From an uncultured Mogibacterium sp. (GTDB lineage: Bacteria > Bacillota > Clostridia > Peptostreptococcales > Anaerovoracaceae), in NCBI RefSeq assembly GCF_938041965.1, contig NZ_CALISE010000020.1, positions 62,001 to 126,000 of the forward strand: a stretch of 64,000 bases of DNA. The letters are read 5' to 3'. Below, piece after piece: positions 17,601 to 26,537 of the stretch. The notes under the pieces were generated by a model that was not told the DNA's origin, did no database searches, and saw only the letters and a program-made list of their open reading frames with translations. Position numbers and translations under genes: made by a program. Each line of letters opens with the position of its first letter. The first letter of the stretch is position 1.

Positions 17601-20130
17601 CGATAACGGAGGTGAGAATGCTCCTACAGAGTGGAAGGGAACACTGGACAGAGTAGATGTTCGTTCTATGGCTAATAGATCTGCCTACGGCCGCCAAGGT
17701 GAGTATGCAAAGCCAGTCGTGTACTATGCGACAACGGTGCCAAGCACATTTGACGTAGATGACCACTCTATCTGGTCTACAACTATGCCAGCCAATAAGA
17801 AGGATATAAAGGCAATAGCCGTAGATGTCCGCAAGACGAATAAAGGCAATGATTTTATCCTAGACCAAGGTAATAGCCTCAGCTTCTACGTGTATATGAA
17901 TGCTCCAAAGGATAAAAATCTTGCAGGCAAGAAAGCGGTAAATGAAACTGTAGCCAATGCACGTAACTTTGCCGGTGATTCGGCAGGAGCAAACGACAGA
18001 CTATTAAACTACAAGGCTCACTCGGAGATTACACTTCATAATCCTGAATTAGAGCTTCATAAGGAGTCAAACCCAGCTACTGGCACAGAAGCTGCGCCAA
18101 CTGAGATTACAAATGAAAAGGATACTCCTATCACGTATACTCTAAAGATCAAGAACAAGAATGATTTACTTACAACTAGAGATATAGATGTTGAGGATGT
18201 TATACCTGATGGATTGACGGTTGACAAGGACAATATCCGCATCAAATCGACTGCGCTAGGGCTCAACAATGTGCTGCTGAGAGATGCGACTGGGGTTGGG
18301 CTCACTACAGACGGTCAGAAGCTGAAGTTCAACGTAACTCTGCCAAAAGACAGTGATATGTCGATAACCATCCCAACTAAGCTAACGGATAAGACGGTTA
18401 AGACCACTGTGTTTAAGAATACGGCTAAGATTACAAGTGCCGACGGCGTGCCGATGAACGTAAAGAGTGAGACTACCTATCACAAGGCTATCCGTCAGTA
18501 TGATTTAAATTACGTAGTGACAGGGGATCCTACTTATGGACTGCCAACTGATAATGCTGTACCAGCTACAGTAACAGGTATCGAATATGACCATAACCAG
18601 ACTTTAGCTGCTCCACTATCATCGAATACTCATGCTACAAGCACAGGCGTACAAGGTGAATGGAAATTCGAAGGCTGGAAGAAATCAGCTTCTGATACTA
18701 GTACAATTAGAACGGTCAATGTTCGTAAAAATGAGACTGTGTATGGAAACTGGAGATTTGTACCATATAAGAGTGTTAAAGTCACTAAGAAGTGGACAGA
18801 TCACACAGGAGCGGCAGATACAGCACCCGTTAACAGCGTCAAGGTTGATCTGCTTCGCGACGGCATAGTCATAGATACCAAGGATGTTAAGGCAACCGAC
18901 AACTGGACCTATACATTCAACAATCTAGTTTCGTTCGATATCGCAACAGGTCATAACTACACATATACAGTTCAGGAGCACGGACTTAATGCGCAGTCTA
19001 AGATTGACTACGGCGCTTATAGATACACTGCGACTACGACTGGTGATGTGACTAGCGGATTTACCATCACTAATAAAAAATCTATGCCGTGGACACCTAT
19101 GATTCCGGCAACTCGCAGTGTTACGGTAACAAAGCAGTGGAGCGGTGTATCGCAGAATTACAAGGATGCACATTCGGTAGTGGTGAAGCTGTATAAAAAC
19201 GGAACTGCAACAACTAGAACAGCTACGCTGTCGAGCAGCAACAATTTCAAGGCGACATTTGCAGGACTCCTCGATTCGGATACAGTTACAGGGGCAAAGA
19301 ACGTCTATACGTTCAAGGAGCTAGATGCTAACGGCAATTCGCTTGAGGATGGTGCAACTCTTGACATCAACAACAGGCACTTTACCGTGCACTATGATGG
19401 CAATAAGATTATAAATACGTTCAACAACGTAGAACGTTCAGTGTCCGGTGATAAGCACTGGGATGACGCTGATGATCAGGACGGAGTAAGACCTGGTGAA
19501 GTGACCTTCAAGCTATTTGCGAATGGTGTTGACACAGGTAGGACCGCGAAGGCGACAAAGGCAAACCACTGGCATTATGAGTTCAGCGGACTCGATACAT
19601 ATGACGAGGATGCTGCAGTGATAAACTACACCGTTAAGGAAGTGCCAGTAGAGAAGTACACAGCAGATCAAAACGGTTATGATTTCACCAACAAGCATGT
19701 ACCATACACCAGAACAGTCAAGGTGACTAAGAATTGGAAAAATGATACCGCTGCTAACCGTCCAGCCTCGATTACAGTTCGTCTAAAGGCTGATGGAAAT
19801 GAGGTAGAGACCAAGACCGTTAGCCCTGACTCAGATGGAAATTGGACAGTAGATTTTGAAAATCTGCCAGTCAACAAGAACGGCAAGGAAATCAAATACA
19901 CTGTCACCGAGGATGAGGTTCAGAAGTACAATGTTGAGTACTCTGGCAACATGGATGATGGAATGGTGATAACCAACACTAGGATCAATGATCCTGCCCC
20001 TAAGGTGGTTAAGAAGCATGGTCCTAAGACTGGAGATACTATGTATCCACTAGTATATGGAGTAGTGCTGCTATCATCGATTCTAGCTCTGATGGTGATT
20101 ATCATCAGAAGAAAGTCTAGAAGGGCATAG
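14644..20130 (+). CDS. Large wall-anchored adhesin with Cna-B repeats
   Basis: Surface protein of 1828 residues. The signal peptide ends near residue 28. The N-terminal ~1100 residues are Thr/Asn/Tyr-rich beta-type adhesin sequence without a recognised catalytic motif. A DUF11-like isopeptide domain (about 1134-1280) follows, then a SHIRT/MucBP-like domain (about 1283-1375, starting YDLNYVVTGDPTYGLP), then four Cna-B domains starting near 1376, 1490, 1597 and 1688, each with a VTKxW-type first strand. The C-terminus has GPKTGD near residue 1792, a hydrophobic helix and RRKSRRA, which is a sortase signal of the (S/x)PxTG type rather than LPxTG. Role inferred: adhesion to host or neighbouring cells. 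It is transcribed alone, with a strong aaaggagg ribosome-binding site and a perfect terminator. Confidence 0.88.
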   Translation: MNKKRIWSIVLALIMVVSAGFNSLFVWADSGSPAGPSATRVGPSQPLDYNFSVDWANGVSSGVVDYHYDDATDPNHKKLIMTPTNGDLKVGTVGYSLAINNDANTKLPAGSIKITMPNYLFDSWTDKYTVNRIDANTVKNTVYWQIPKAPATSTISDFNYVDNGDGTYTVTNFKEVAGGAKLHFEQAFQFRPSYIKVDSDGVQRRNLDFKLEIDTNGDGTPDVTTNRSLSAEIQNKTKPISLKLKKDNLSKANGVYMNWQSTWGPAPSDAKDYFYVVWYADMKRDWRNTIPFDYEVVQDNSDGELVGATKRNDYYRPPYDKAGFLRASDIDSATDTSYTDIATNGWQSRLNQTGMFKDYTSGSFLHTLQGWRVYSDWDNDRMVMLKRYPMTMLEDAKNRGVDLAATGIAVTNKVTVKTKLASGKDITQTDTASATIKVPNYKGVNNIWKYDYNNPYYGGSGMPGALEFVLNGESRELRNRAQQRTFETEVEGSPRNEPIYNNTTGEYTVKPYTAEIEEGPIYSSAKANVLKPNDSFSSNIPNMIKLQDEDATYKSVAITLTSRNGMKSAIGGWTTDNNVDVTQSRSHPVEIWTRKTGENSYTRYGKITFDSTGKYTFTSDDGNTVVDDAKGKEIPLPANTSGLKYKYTSEYYNYNFKADTVVEVHPTANMKSILQVDKEKYGYSYMSSSAKVSYSESGQADMTTDTKGNPLNIQSVGMTGITPSFSDGFVYYPQNIVDDPVKGVQSNRISARYYQASSLNNSGLPDRDYLNKYVYKKGTIYTLLPLGTSVQKSSVQMMAGVFNQGHSISQGSDFDVEMIEDWKGSGQTMMKVDYNLPPSVTDVRNFDNHNYSLMLNYTLDNPYSNIVDRGNSVTLTSALKVDSDGNDYVLPKESDITNKFNKLTEKDKFSSLVNGNFKYWRFIGEPIQFNPVTVTQSGLTKDVANTIDNAYGSKTDAFIGNQYSYRLAYTSSNYTRTDKLVFYDVLDNGGENAPTEWKGTLDRVDVRSMANRSAYGRQGEYAKPVVYYATTVPSTFDVDDHSIWSTTMPANKKDIKAIAVDVRKTNKGNDFILDQGNSLSFYVYMNAPKDKNLAGKKAVNETVANARNFAGDSAGANDRLLNYKAHSEITLHNPELELHKESNPATGTEAAPTEITNEKDTPITYTLKIKNKNDLLTTRDIDVEDVIPDGLTVDKDNIRIKSTALGLNNVLLRDATGVGLTTDGQKLKFNVTLPKDSDMSITIPTKLTDKTVKTTVFKNTAKITSADGVPMNVKSETTYHKAIRQYDLNYVVTGDPTYGLPTDNAVPATVTGIEYDHNQTLAAPLSSNTHATSTGVQGEWKFEGWKKSASDTSTIRTVNVRKNETVYGNWRFVPYKSVKVTKKWTDHTGAADTAPVNSVKVDLLRDGIVIDTKDVKATDNWTYTFNNLVSFDIATGHNYTYTVQEHGLNAQSKIDYGAYRYTATTTGDVTSGFTITNKKSMPWTPMIPATRSVTVTKQWSGVSQNYKDAHSVVVKLYKNGTATTRTATLSSSNNFKATFAGLLDSDTVTGAKNVYTFKELDANGNSLEDGATLDINNRHFTVHYDGNKIINTFNNVERSVSGDKHWDDADDQDGVRPGEVTFKLFANGVDTGRTAKATKANHWHYEFSGLDTYDEDAAVINYTVKEVPVEKYTADQNGYDFTNKHVPYTRTVKVTKNWKNDTAANRPASITVRLKADGNEVETKTVSPDSDGNWTVDFENLPVNKNGKEIKYTVTEDEVQKYNVEYSGNMDDGMVITNTRINDPAPKVVKKHGPKTGDTMYPLVYGVVLLSSILALMVIIIRRKSRRA

Positions 20131-20172
20131 AAATTCCTTTCTCAGAGATATACACACAATTATGAGAAAGAC

Positions 20173-20210
20173 AAAAGCGAGGTAAGGATTAACCTTACCT
20201 CGCTTTTACT
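20173..20210 (+). terminator. Strong terminator, probably bidirectional
   Basis: Perfect stem aaaagcgaggtaagg-atta-accttacctcgctttt. The flanking A and T runs would let it stop transcription from both sides, serving the adhesin gene (plus) and the DUF3343 gene (minus). Confidence 0.93.
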
Positions 20211-20275
20211 TTGTTAGCGTTATGTCTCGCTTAATCTCCTAATTCTCTCTATCCCAGCTCAATCAACGACGCAGC

Positions 20276-20557
20276 TTATAGCTCAACCTGCTCAAATTTG
20301 AATCCGTGCTCCTTGTCCGACTTATCGTTGGTGATGTGGTACACGTGGTACTCATCTGGTGACAGATCGGTGCCTCCTAAAAAAGTCTCCTTTGAACTGT
20401 CAAACTTATCGACAGTAACTCTCACCGAAATACCGCAGCTCGTCGAGATATGACGAGGAACTGGCATGATGGTACAGCCGAGAGGCTTTAGAAGTTTTTC
20501 AGTAGCTATAGCGCCGTGAGTCGACTCGAATGTATATAGATAATACTCTTCAGTCAT
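20276..20557 (-). CDS. DUF3343 family protein
   Basis: Small protein of 93 residues in the DUF3343 family, described as a putative Se/S carrier and commonly encoded next to yedF, csd or selenium genes. The N-terminal TFESTHGAIATEKLLK region and the STSCGISVR motif, whose cysteine is the presumed carrier residue, match the family. It lies 18 bases downstream of yedF on the same strand, so the two are probably co-transcribed. Confidence 0.8.
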   Translation of the reverse strand: MTEEYYLYTFESTHGAIATEKLLKPLGCTIMPVPRHISTSCGISVRVTVDKFDSSKETFLGGTDLSPDEYHVYHITNDKSDKEHGFKFEQVEL

Positions 20558-20575
20558 AAAATATTTACTCCAATA

Positions 20576-21157
20576 TTACAGAGTGATAACCTTGGATACT
20601 TCCTGCATTGCGCCTAGAATATCGAACATGTTGCTAATGGTTCCAACCTTGCAGTCGTCCTTAACTCCGTAGAAGTTTAGGCAAGTTCCGCATACGAGAA
20701 CCTTAGTTCCCTTCTCGATTAGAGTATTTAGATTATCGACAATCTGCTCCTCGATTCCTGTTGTAAGCTTAACGCCATCGTTCATGAATAGAACGTATGA
20801 AGGGATGTTGTCACCCTCTGAGAGTGTGAATATAGCCATCTTGGCAAGGTTTAATCCAAGCTCTGGGTCGCCAGTACCTACGGAAGCCTTGTTGAAAAAT
20901 ACTGCATAGCTCTCATCTGTGAAGCTGCTTGCGCTCTCTGGAATTTTTCCGTCTCCATCAGCGAAGCATACGAGGAACTTGTCGCCTTCTGGAACTGAGC
21001 TGATAGGTCTACCGTATGCGTTTCCTAGTCTCTCTAGGTTATCGATCTGTGTCTGTCCATCAACGATAATTTCAAGACCCTGAGTACCATTGTCTAATTC
21101 TTTCTTTGCCATAATTACAGGGATTGGGCATGCCTTGCCTGCTGCATCTAGTCTCAT
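20576..21157 (-). CDS. yedF: YedF family sulfurtransferase-like selenium metabolism protein
   Basis: Two-domain protein of 193 residues. The N-terminus is a TusA/SirA-like domain with the family motif ACPIPVIMAKKEL, whose cysteine is the probable sulfur/selenium acceptor. The C-terminal half is DsrE-like, with the cysteine-containing stretch VLVCGTCLNFYGV. In databases this arrangement is annotated as a YedF selenium metabolism protein. No selD or selenocysteine machinery is visible in this window, so a selenium role is only a family expectation. The start is supported by ctggaggtatcac upstream and by a promoter at 21205-21233. Confidence 0.85.
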   Translation of the reverse strand: MRLDAAGKACPIPVIMAKKELDNGTQGLEIIVDGQTQIDNLERLGNAYGRPISSVPEGDKFLVCFADGDGKIPESASSFTDESYAVFFNKASVGTGDPELGLNLAKMAIFTLSEGDNIPSYVLFMNDGVKLTTGIEEQIVDNLNTLIEKGTKVLVCGTCLNFYGVKDDCKVGTISNMFDILGAMQEVSKVITL

Positions 21158-21204
21158 CTTGTGATACCTCCAGACTAATAATTCAAAATAAAATATACAT
21201 TATT

Positions 21205-21233
21205 ATCATAACAGTGTAGGAAAGTTACTTCAA
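21205..21233 (-). promoter_or_regulatory. Promoter of the yedF-DUF3343 operon
   Basis: On the minus strand TTGAAG, a 17-base spacer, then TATGAT, ending 48 bases before the yedF start codon. Confidence 0.55.
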
Positions 21234-21367
21234 ATAGAAATCTAAAATATTGGCAGGCTAAAGTATATGGTGAATTTCCGTGTATTTTCACACAGATAGT
21301 CACAAAAGGCATGCGTTTTATAGTAATATAATTATGTATATGTATGTGCAGATAGAGAGGTGGAATT

Positions 21368-22729
21368 TTGCTCAGGAAATTTGTAAAGAGTCCGTATATC
21401 AAAGCTTCAATCGCATTAATTGTCAGTGGTTCGGTGCTTATCATGTTGTCAAATGTGCTAAGCAAGACGAGATTCACCGCTGGCATGGAGACGATTAACA
21501 AGACACTCATGCCGGTGTATATCGGTGTGTTCATAGCGTTCCTACTATGCCCTATATACAATAAACTGGTTAAGGCTATTTATACGAGGCTTAGAGATAG
21601 CAGCAATTGCTCTCCGGAGGACTGCAAAGGACCAGTTTGCATGAAGTTTGCTGGCGGACGAAACATGCCTCAGGAGGATGCTACTACTCGTACTAAGAGG
21701 AATCTCGCAATTGCCAAGATTAGTGCGAGTGCAATTTCTATACTGATAATCGTAGCGTTCTTTGCACTTATAGGATACTTTGTGGTGCCACAGATTGTCA
21801 TGAGCATAGTTAACCTCATGAATACTATGCCACAGAGACTTGCATACTTCTCGTCATGGTCGGAGCACCACCTGCAGAACTTCCCACAGATTGTTAAGTG
21901 GATAAACGAAGCTGCAAACGCAGGAACTAGCGAAATTATCGACTGGATAAGAGATAACATCCTTAAGGACAACTTCCAGAATCTAGCTAACATGGTTTCG
22001 GCACAAATTATAAATGTTGTGCGCGGAAGTGCGAATTTGTTCGTCGGCATACTCATATCGATATACCTGTTAAATTATAAAGAGATAATATTTGCAAATA
22101 CTCGCAAGATAGTCGCAGCGACGTGCTCCGAGCAGAGGTCGAGAAGCCTCTATGAGTTTGCAAAGATTATAAACGAGACATTTATCGGATTCATCGTGGG
22201 AAGAATTCTCGATGCGATAATAATCGGTATCCTGACATATGTGTGCATGCTCGTATTGAACATGCCCCTAGCACTGCTCATCGCAGTGATCGTCGGCGTG
22301 ACGAATGTGATTCCGTTCTTCGGACCGTTCCTAGGAGCTATTCCATCGGTGTGCCTCCTCATGCTGGAGGATCCCGTTAAGGCTGGATACTTCATCATCA
22401 TGATATTCGTAATTCAGCAGCTCGACGGAAACGTAATCGGTCCTAAGATTGTCGGCAGTGCGATAGGAATAGGTAGCTTCTGGGTTCTGATAGCGGTGCT
22501 TATCGGAGGAGGTCTATTTGGATTTCTCGGCATGGCGCTAGGCGTACCGGTATTTGCAGTGTTCTACAGATATGCAGGCAAGCTGACCAACAATAAGCTT
22601 AGAAAACGCAGCAAGGAGACCGACATAAGGTCGTATACAGATTATGCCAAGTTCGGTATTGAAGAGAAGGATTTATACGGAGAGAATCATGCCACAGAGA
22701 AGCTTAATAAAGACAAGCCTAATAGATAA
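21368..22729 (+). CDS. AI-2E family transporter
   Basis: Integral membrane protein of 453 residues in the AI-2E/TqsA/PerM family, which includes putative exporters of varied substrates. Several hydrophobic helices are spread over the length. The conserved C-terminal half shows GVTNVIPFFGPFLGAIP and IGSFWVLIAVLIGGGLFGFLG-like blocks typical of the family. Translation probably starts at TTG 21368, after agagaggtgg; no ATG is better placed. A strong TATAAT lies at 21327-21332 but has no clear -35 box. The 3' end overlaps murB by 41 bases. Confidence 0.85.
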   Translation: MLRKFVKSPYIKASIALIVSGSVLIMLSNVLSKTRFTAGMETINKTLMPVYIGVFIAFLLCPIYNKLVKAIYTRLRDSSNCSPEDCKGPVCMKFAGGRNMPQEDATTRTKRNLAIAKISASAISILIIVAFFALIGYFVVPQIVMSIVNLMNTMPQRLAYFSSWSEHHLQNFPQIVKWINEAANAGTSEIIDWIRDNILKDNFQNLANMVSAQIINVVRGSANLFVGILISIYLLNYKEIIFANTRKIVAATCSEQRSRSLYEFAKIINETFIGFIVGRILDAIIIGILTYVCMLVLNMPLALLIAVIVGVTNVIPFFGPFLGAIPSVCLLMLEDPVKAGYFIIMIFVIQQLDGNVIGPKIVGSAIGIGSFWVLIAVLIGGGLFGFLGMALGVPVFAVFYRYAGKLTNNKLRKRSKETDIRSYTDYAKFGIEEKDLYGENHATEKLNKDKPNR

Positions 22730-23630
22730 GATAAGTGAGTTCATACCTGAAGCTCAGATAAGACAGGATGAGCCGATGAGTAAGCACTCGTCATTTCGCA
22801 TAGGAGGTCCAGCTGATGTAGTTGTGACCGTCTGTAGTGAAGAGGAGCTTAGCAAACTCCTGAAACTACTTCATGCTGAGGACGCTAGATATATGCTGAT
22901 TGGAAATGGCTCCGATCTGCTGTTCGCTGACGAAGGATACCGCGGCGTGATAGTGAAGCTCGGTGGTGATTTCGAGCATATCGAGTTACTCGAAGAGGAA
23001 GATGATGTGATAAGGGTTGGGTCAGCTCGCATGCTGTCAAGCACAGCTAACTTCGCAAGAGATAAAGGCCTTGCTGGACTCGAGTTCGCATCGGGAATCC
23101 CTGGGTCGTTAGGCGGCGCGCTCTTCATGAACGCAGGTGCATATGGCGGAGAGATGAAGGACATAGTCGAGAGCGTAACTCTTATGAAATCTGACGGAAG
23201 CTCGGTATACGAGCTGTCCGGTAAGGAGATGGAGTTCGCATATAGAGATAGTGTACTGCAGCATAATGATGATATTGCAATTTATGCAAGGGTCAGATTG
23301 CACAGGGATGATAAAGAAGCTATCACAGCGAGGATGAACGAACTCGCTGAGAAGCGCAGAATGAAGCAGCCGGTGAATTTTCCGAGCGCAGGCAGTACAT
23401 TCAAGAGACCTGTAGGCGGATATGCGGCAGCTCTAATCGAGGATGCTGGACTCAAGGGCAGGACAGTCGGAGGCGCGCAGGTGTCTGAGAAGCATTCGGG
23501 CTTCGTTATCAATATAGGGGGTGCTACCTCTAAGGACGTGAGAGAACTGATCGATATAGTGGCTCAGGAAGTCGAGCAGAATTCGGGGATTAAGCTCGAG
23601 CCTGAGGTGAGAATTATCCATGCGGAATAG
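22689..23630 (+). CDS. murB: UDP-N-acetylenolpyruvoylglucosamine reductase
   Basis: Cytoplasmic FAD enzyme that reduces UDP-GlcNAc-enolpyruvate to UDP-MurNAc in peptidoglycan synthesis. Visible motifs: HSSFRIGGPAD, the FAD-binding ASGIPGSLGGALFMNAGAYG, and NFPSAGSTFKRP, matching type II (short) MurB. I chose ATG 22689 (313 residues) because it follows ggagag and starts just ahead of the conserved region. An upstream in-frame start at 22644 would add 15 unrelated residues. It overlaps the AI-2E gene, which suggests coupling. Confidence 0.95.
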   Translation: MPQRSLIKTSLIDKISEFIPEAQIRQDEPMSKHSSFRIGGPADVVVTVCSEEELSKLLKLLHAEDARYMLIGNGSDLLFADEGYRGVIVKLGGDFEHIELLEEEDDVIRVGSARMLSSTANFARDKGLAGLEFASGIPGSLGGALFMNAGAYGGEMKDIVESVTLMKSDGSSVYELSGKEMEFAYRDSVLQHNDDIAIYARVRLHRDDKEAITARMNELAEKRRMKQPVNFPSAGSTFKRPVGGYAAALIEDAGLKGRTVGGAQVSEKHSGFVINIGGATSKDVRELIDIVAQEVEQNSGIKLEPEVRIIHAE

Positions 23631-23668
23631 AATTAAAAGGGTATAAGGAAAAAGGAAGCGATAAGCTG

Positions 23669-24433
23669 ATGGAAAACAACATTAAAAAGCTATATAAATT
23701 AACGGCGGACTACCACACTCACACGAGGTATTCGCACGGTAAGATGTATGCGCATGGCAAGGGGACAGTCCTTGAGAATGTCGCTGCAGCTTCAGCCAAG
23801 GGACTGAGCGAGCTGGCGATTACAGATCACGGACCGGGACACAAGTTCTATGGGCTCAAGATGGGTAAGCTGGCAGCTATGAGAGCGGACATCGAGGAAG
23901 CCATGAGGGAGTTTCCAAATGTCAAAGTCCTGCTCGGAGTAGAAGCTAATATCATCAATACTCCTAATGGACTAGATATCAAGAAGGGGAATCTAGGTAA
24001 ATTCGATATCGTCAATGCTGGATACCACTACGGACTTCCGCACGGCTACATGACTGCAAATTATATATGCTGGCACGCAGGACTGCCGTCTGGAAGCAGG
24101 GAGCAGCTCAAAAATAAGAACACCGACATGGCTCTAAGGGCTCTGTATGAGAACGATATATTTCTACTGACACACCCTGGTGACAAGGGCCCGTTCGATA
24201 TGAAGGAGCTCTGCAAGGCTTGTGAAGAGACGAATACGCTTATGGAAATCAGCACTCGTCACACGCATCTCACCAAGGAGGAAATCGAGATAGCGGCGAA
24301 TTACGACGTGAAATTTGCCATAAGCAGCGATGCGCATGTGCCGGATAAGGTCGGTACTTATGTCGCTGGGGTTGAGAGAGCTCTGGAGGCAGGGCTCAAT
24401 CTAGAGAGAATTGTCAATATTGAGAAGAGGTAA
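23669..24433 (+). CDS. PHP-domain metal-dependent hydrolase
   Basis: Cytoplasmic protein of 254 residues with the polymerase-and-histidinol-phosphatase fold. Metal-binding motifs are visible in order: DYHTHTRYSHG near the start, ITDHGPGH, HPGDKG, and SSDAHVPDKVG near the C-terminus. It is closest in appearance to YcdX-type phosphoesterases. The substrate cannot be told. It lies between murB and rapZ with only 3 bases to rapZ, so it is part of the same operon. Confidence 0.85.
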   Translation: MENNIKKLYKLTADYHTHTRYSHGKMYAHGKGTVLENVAAASAKGLSELAITDHGPGHKFYGLKMGKLAAMRADIEEAMREFPNVKVLLGVEANIINTPNGLDIKKGNLGKFDIVNAGYHYGLPHGYMTANYICWHAGLPSGSREQLKNKNTDMALRALYENDIFLLTHPGDKGPFDMKELCKACEETNTLMEISTRHTHLTKEEIEIAANYDVKFAISSDAHVPDKVGTYVAGVERALEAGLNLERIVNIEKR

Positions 24434-24436
24434 GAG

Positions 24437-25309
24437 ATGAAGATTGTCATAGTCACAGGGATGTCGGGTGCAGGCAAGACGAAGGCCGCGGATTGGCTTG
24501 AGGATCAGGGGTACTACTGCATCGACAATATGCCACCTAAGCTGGTGATGAATTTTGTAGAACTTTCGATGACAAATGGCATGGACAAGATTGCGTTCGT
24601 TGCCGATGTTCGTGGCGGTGAGTTTTTCTCCGATCTTGTTGAGGTTATCGATCAGCTGAAGAGCAGCGAGCAGATAGAGAGCGAAGTATTCTTCGTAGAT
24701 GCGTCGACGCCAACGCTGGTCAGGAGATTCAACGAGACGAGAAGGCATCACCCGCTCGCGAGCGGAAAGGTTACACAGGCTGTAATCGAAGAGGAGCGAG
24801 CAAGGCTTGAGAGCGTACGCAAGAAGGCTGATTATATCATCGACACCAGCACTATGAAGGTTGCTGATTTCAACCTGGCGATGAGAAGGATATTCCTCGG
24901 CAAGGAAGGGAATCAGTTCAACATCAACGTGACTTCATTTGGCTTCAAGCATGGAATTCCGAGCGAATCAGACATCATGGTGGATGTCAGGTTCATACCG
25001 AATCCGTACTACGTAAAGAGCCTCAAGAAGCTCACCGGTAACAACAAGAAAATCGTAAACTACGTGTTCAAGTCGGACCTAGCAAATGAATTCGTGGACA
25101 AGTACCACGCGCTTATCAAGGAGCTCATACCTGGCTACATCCACGAGGGGAAGTATCATCTCAATATCGCTTTTGGATGCACTGGCGGTCACCACAGGTC
25201 GGTGGCAATCGCCAACAAGATGGCAGAGCTCTTCCACGAGGACGGATACAGAGTGACGGTGACACATAGAGACCTTGATTTCATCGCAAAGGGAATCAGC
25301 AAGAAGTAG
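24437..25309 (+). CDS. rapZ: RapZ / YvcJ family nucleotide-binding protein
   Basis: P-loop protein of 290 residues. In E. coli RapZ is the RNase E adapter controlling glucosamine-6-phosphate synthase mRNA decay; in Bacillus YvcJ is a GTP/ATP-hydrolysing protein. The Walker A motif GMSGAGKT is at residues 6-13 and the C-terminal signature FGCTGGHHRSV near residue 240. The usual Firmicutes order is rapZ-yvcK-whiA. Here yvcK is absent between rapZ and whiA, replaced by a 180-base repeat-bearing spacer. Confidence 0.94.
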   Translation: MKIVIVTGMSGAGKTKAADWLEDQGYYCIDNMPPKLVMNFVELSMTNGMDKIAFVADVRGGEFFSDLVEVIDQLKSSEQIESEVFFVDASTPTLVRRFNETRRHHPLASGKVTQAVIEEERARLESVRKKADYIIDTSTMKVADFNLAMRRIFLGKEGNQFNINVTSFGFKHGIPSESDIMVDVRFIPNPYYVKSLKKLTGNNKKIVNYVFKSDLANEFVDKYHALIKELIPGYIHEGKYHLNIAFGCTGGHHRSVAIANKMAELFHEDGYRVTVTHRDLDFIAKGISKK

Positions 25310-25315
25310 ATAGAC

Positions 25316-25432
25316 TATAGATAAGCGAAAGATAGCAAATAAGCATCATATAGCATTAGATAGCTACAAATGAGCAAAAGATATCTATAAAAAGTCTATA
25401 AATAAGCGGTAGACAGCTAAAATAAGCGCTAG
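25316..25432 (+). repeat. Degenerate ~17-bp repeats between rapZ and whiA
   Basis: Loosely repeated units resembling aaataagcg-n-tagatagc occur at about 25320, 25337, 25370, 25402 and 25420 (examples: ataagcgaaagatagc, aaataagcggtagacagc). The units are too diverged for a CRISPR array and there is no regular spacer. This is the position normally held by yvcK. Confidence 0.55.
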
Positions 25433-25489
25433 CCCTTTTGCAGTGATCAAGCGGTACAAATTATAACTTGAAGGGAGTCATACAGATAG

Positions 25490-26452
25490 ATGTCTTTCTC
25501 ATCACAGACTAAGGGTGAACTAGCGCGCGTCATGCCGAGCAAGAAATGCTGCATGCTTGCGGAAATTACGGGATTTCTAAGGGTAGCAGGCAGCCTCAGG
25601 CTGGCTGGTGGTGGAAAATTTACAATAGTAGCATCGACAGAGAATCCAGCGATTGCAAGGCATTATAAGACCTTGACCAAGGAATACTTCGGTAGCACCG
25701 CAGGCATCGAAGTCGGTAATTCTCAGATGCCAGGTAAATCGCGTGGCAACTACAGATATAGGTACTCTCTTGTCATCAGGCCAGAGGAAAAGAGCTCGCA
25801 GATACTGCGCGAGACAGGCATGATGCTCATCCGAGAAGGCGATGAGTTCCTTAGTGACGGCATATACCAGCCGATTGTCAGGAGCAAATGCTGCAAGAAA
25901 GCATACCTAAGGGGTTTATTCCTAGGTGTCGGCACCATGTCCGACCCCAAGAAGAGCTATCACCTAGAGTTTGTGCTAGGTAGCGAGCATGTCGCACAGG
26001 ACCTAAAAAAGCTTATAGGAAGCTTCGTCAACATGTCAGCCGGCCTAATCGAGCGCGGAGAGGAGCACATAGTATACCTGAAGCGCGCTGAATACATCAG
26101 CGATATGCTGGGCATCATGGGTGCTAATGAGGCGATGCTGGAATTCGAAAATATAAGAATCGGCAGAGGGCTCAGGCGCGAAGTAAACAGGATCTCGAAC
26201 TGCGACAACGCCAATGTAGACCGAACCCTAACCGCCGCTGAGCAGCAGATCCGACATATAGAAACCATCAAAGAGAAGCTCGGCCTTGAAAACCTCGAAC
26301 CTGTACTTCGCGACACTGCGGAGCTCAGGCTTGAGCTCCCAGGTGCCAGCCTATCGGAGATAGGCGAGGCCCTGAGCCCGCCAATCAAGAAACCAGGCGT
26401 GAGTAAGCGCTTCGCTAAGCTGAAGGAGATAGCGGAGGGGCTGGAGAGGTAG
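25490..26452 (+). CDS. whiA: DNA-binding protein WhiA
   Basis: Conserved Gram-positive DNA-binding protein of 320 residues that links an N-terminal LAGLIDADG-type homing-endonuclease-like domain to a C-terminal helix-turn-helix. In Actinobacteria it controls sporulation genes; in Firmicutes it influences division and chromosome segregation. The N-terminal KKCCMLAEITGFLRVAGSLRL-type region and the C-terminal LPGASLSEIGEALSPPIKK HTH are visible. The ribosome-binding site is gaagggagtc. Confidence 0.94.
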   Translation: MSFSSQTKGELARVMPSKKCCMLAEITGFLRVAGSLRLAGGGKFTIVASTENPAIARHYKTLTKEYFGSTAGIEVGNSQMPGKSRGNYRYRYSLVIRPEEKSSQILRETGMMLIREGDEFLSDGIYQPIVRSKCCKKAYLRGLFLGVGTMSDPKKSYHLEFVLGSEHVAQDLKKLIGSFVNMSAGLIERGEEHIVYLKRAEYISDMLGIMGANEAMLEFENIRIGRGLRREVNRISNCDNANVDRTLTAAEQQIRHIETIKEKLGLENLEPVLRDTAELRLELPGASLSEIGEALSPPIKKPGVSKRFAKLKEIAEGLER

Positions 26453-26537
26453 ATCATAATATTGAAAGTGCCAATCTGGATCTAAAAGTGACAGTTGAAG
26501 GCTGATGGATTATGAATTGCTGTGAAGTGGTAGCTAG

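Noticed and set aside
25960..26457. Minus-strand frame opposite whiA
   Set aside because: WhiA is intact on the plus strand; the antisense frame has Ser/Arg/Leu-rich content typical of a shadow.
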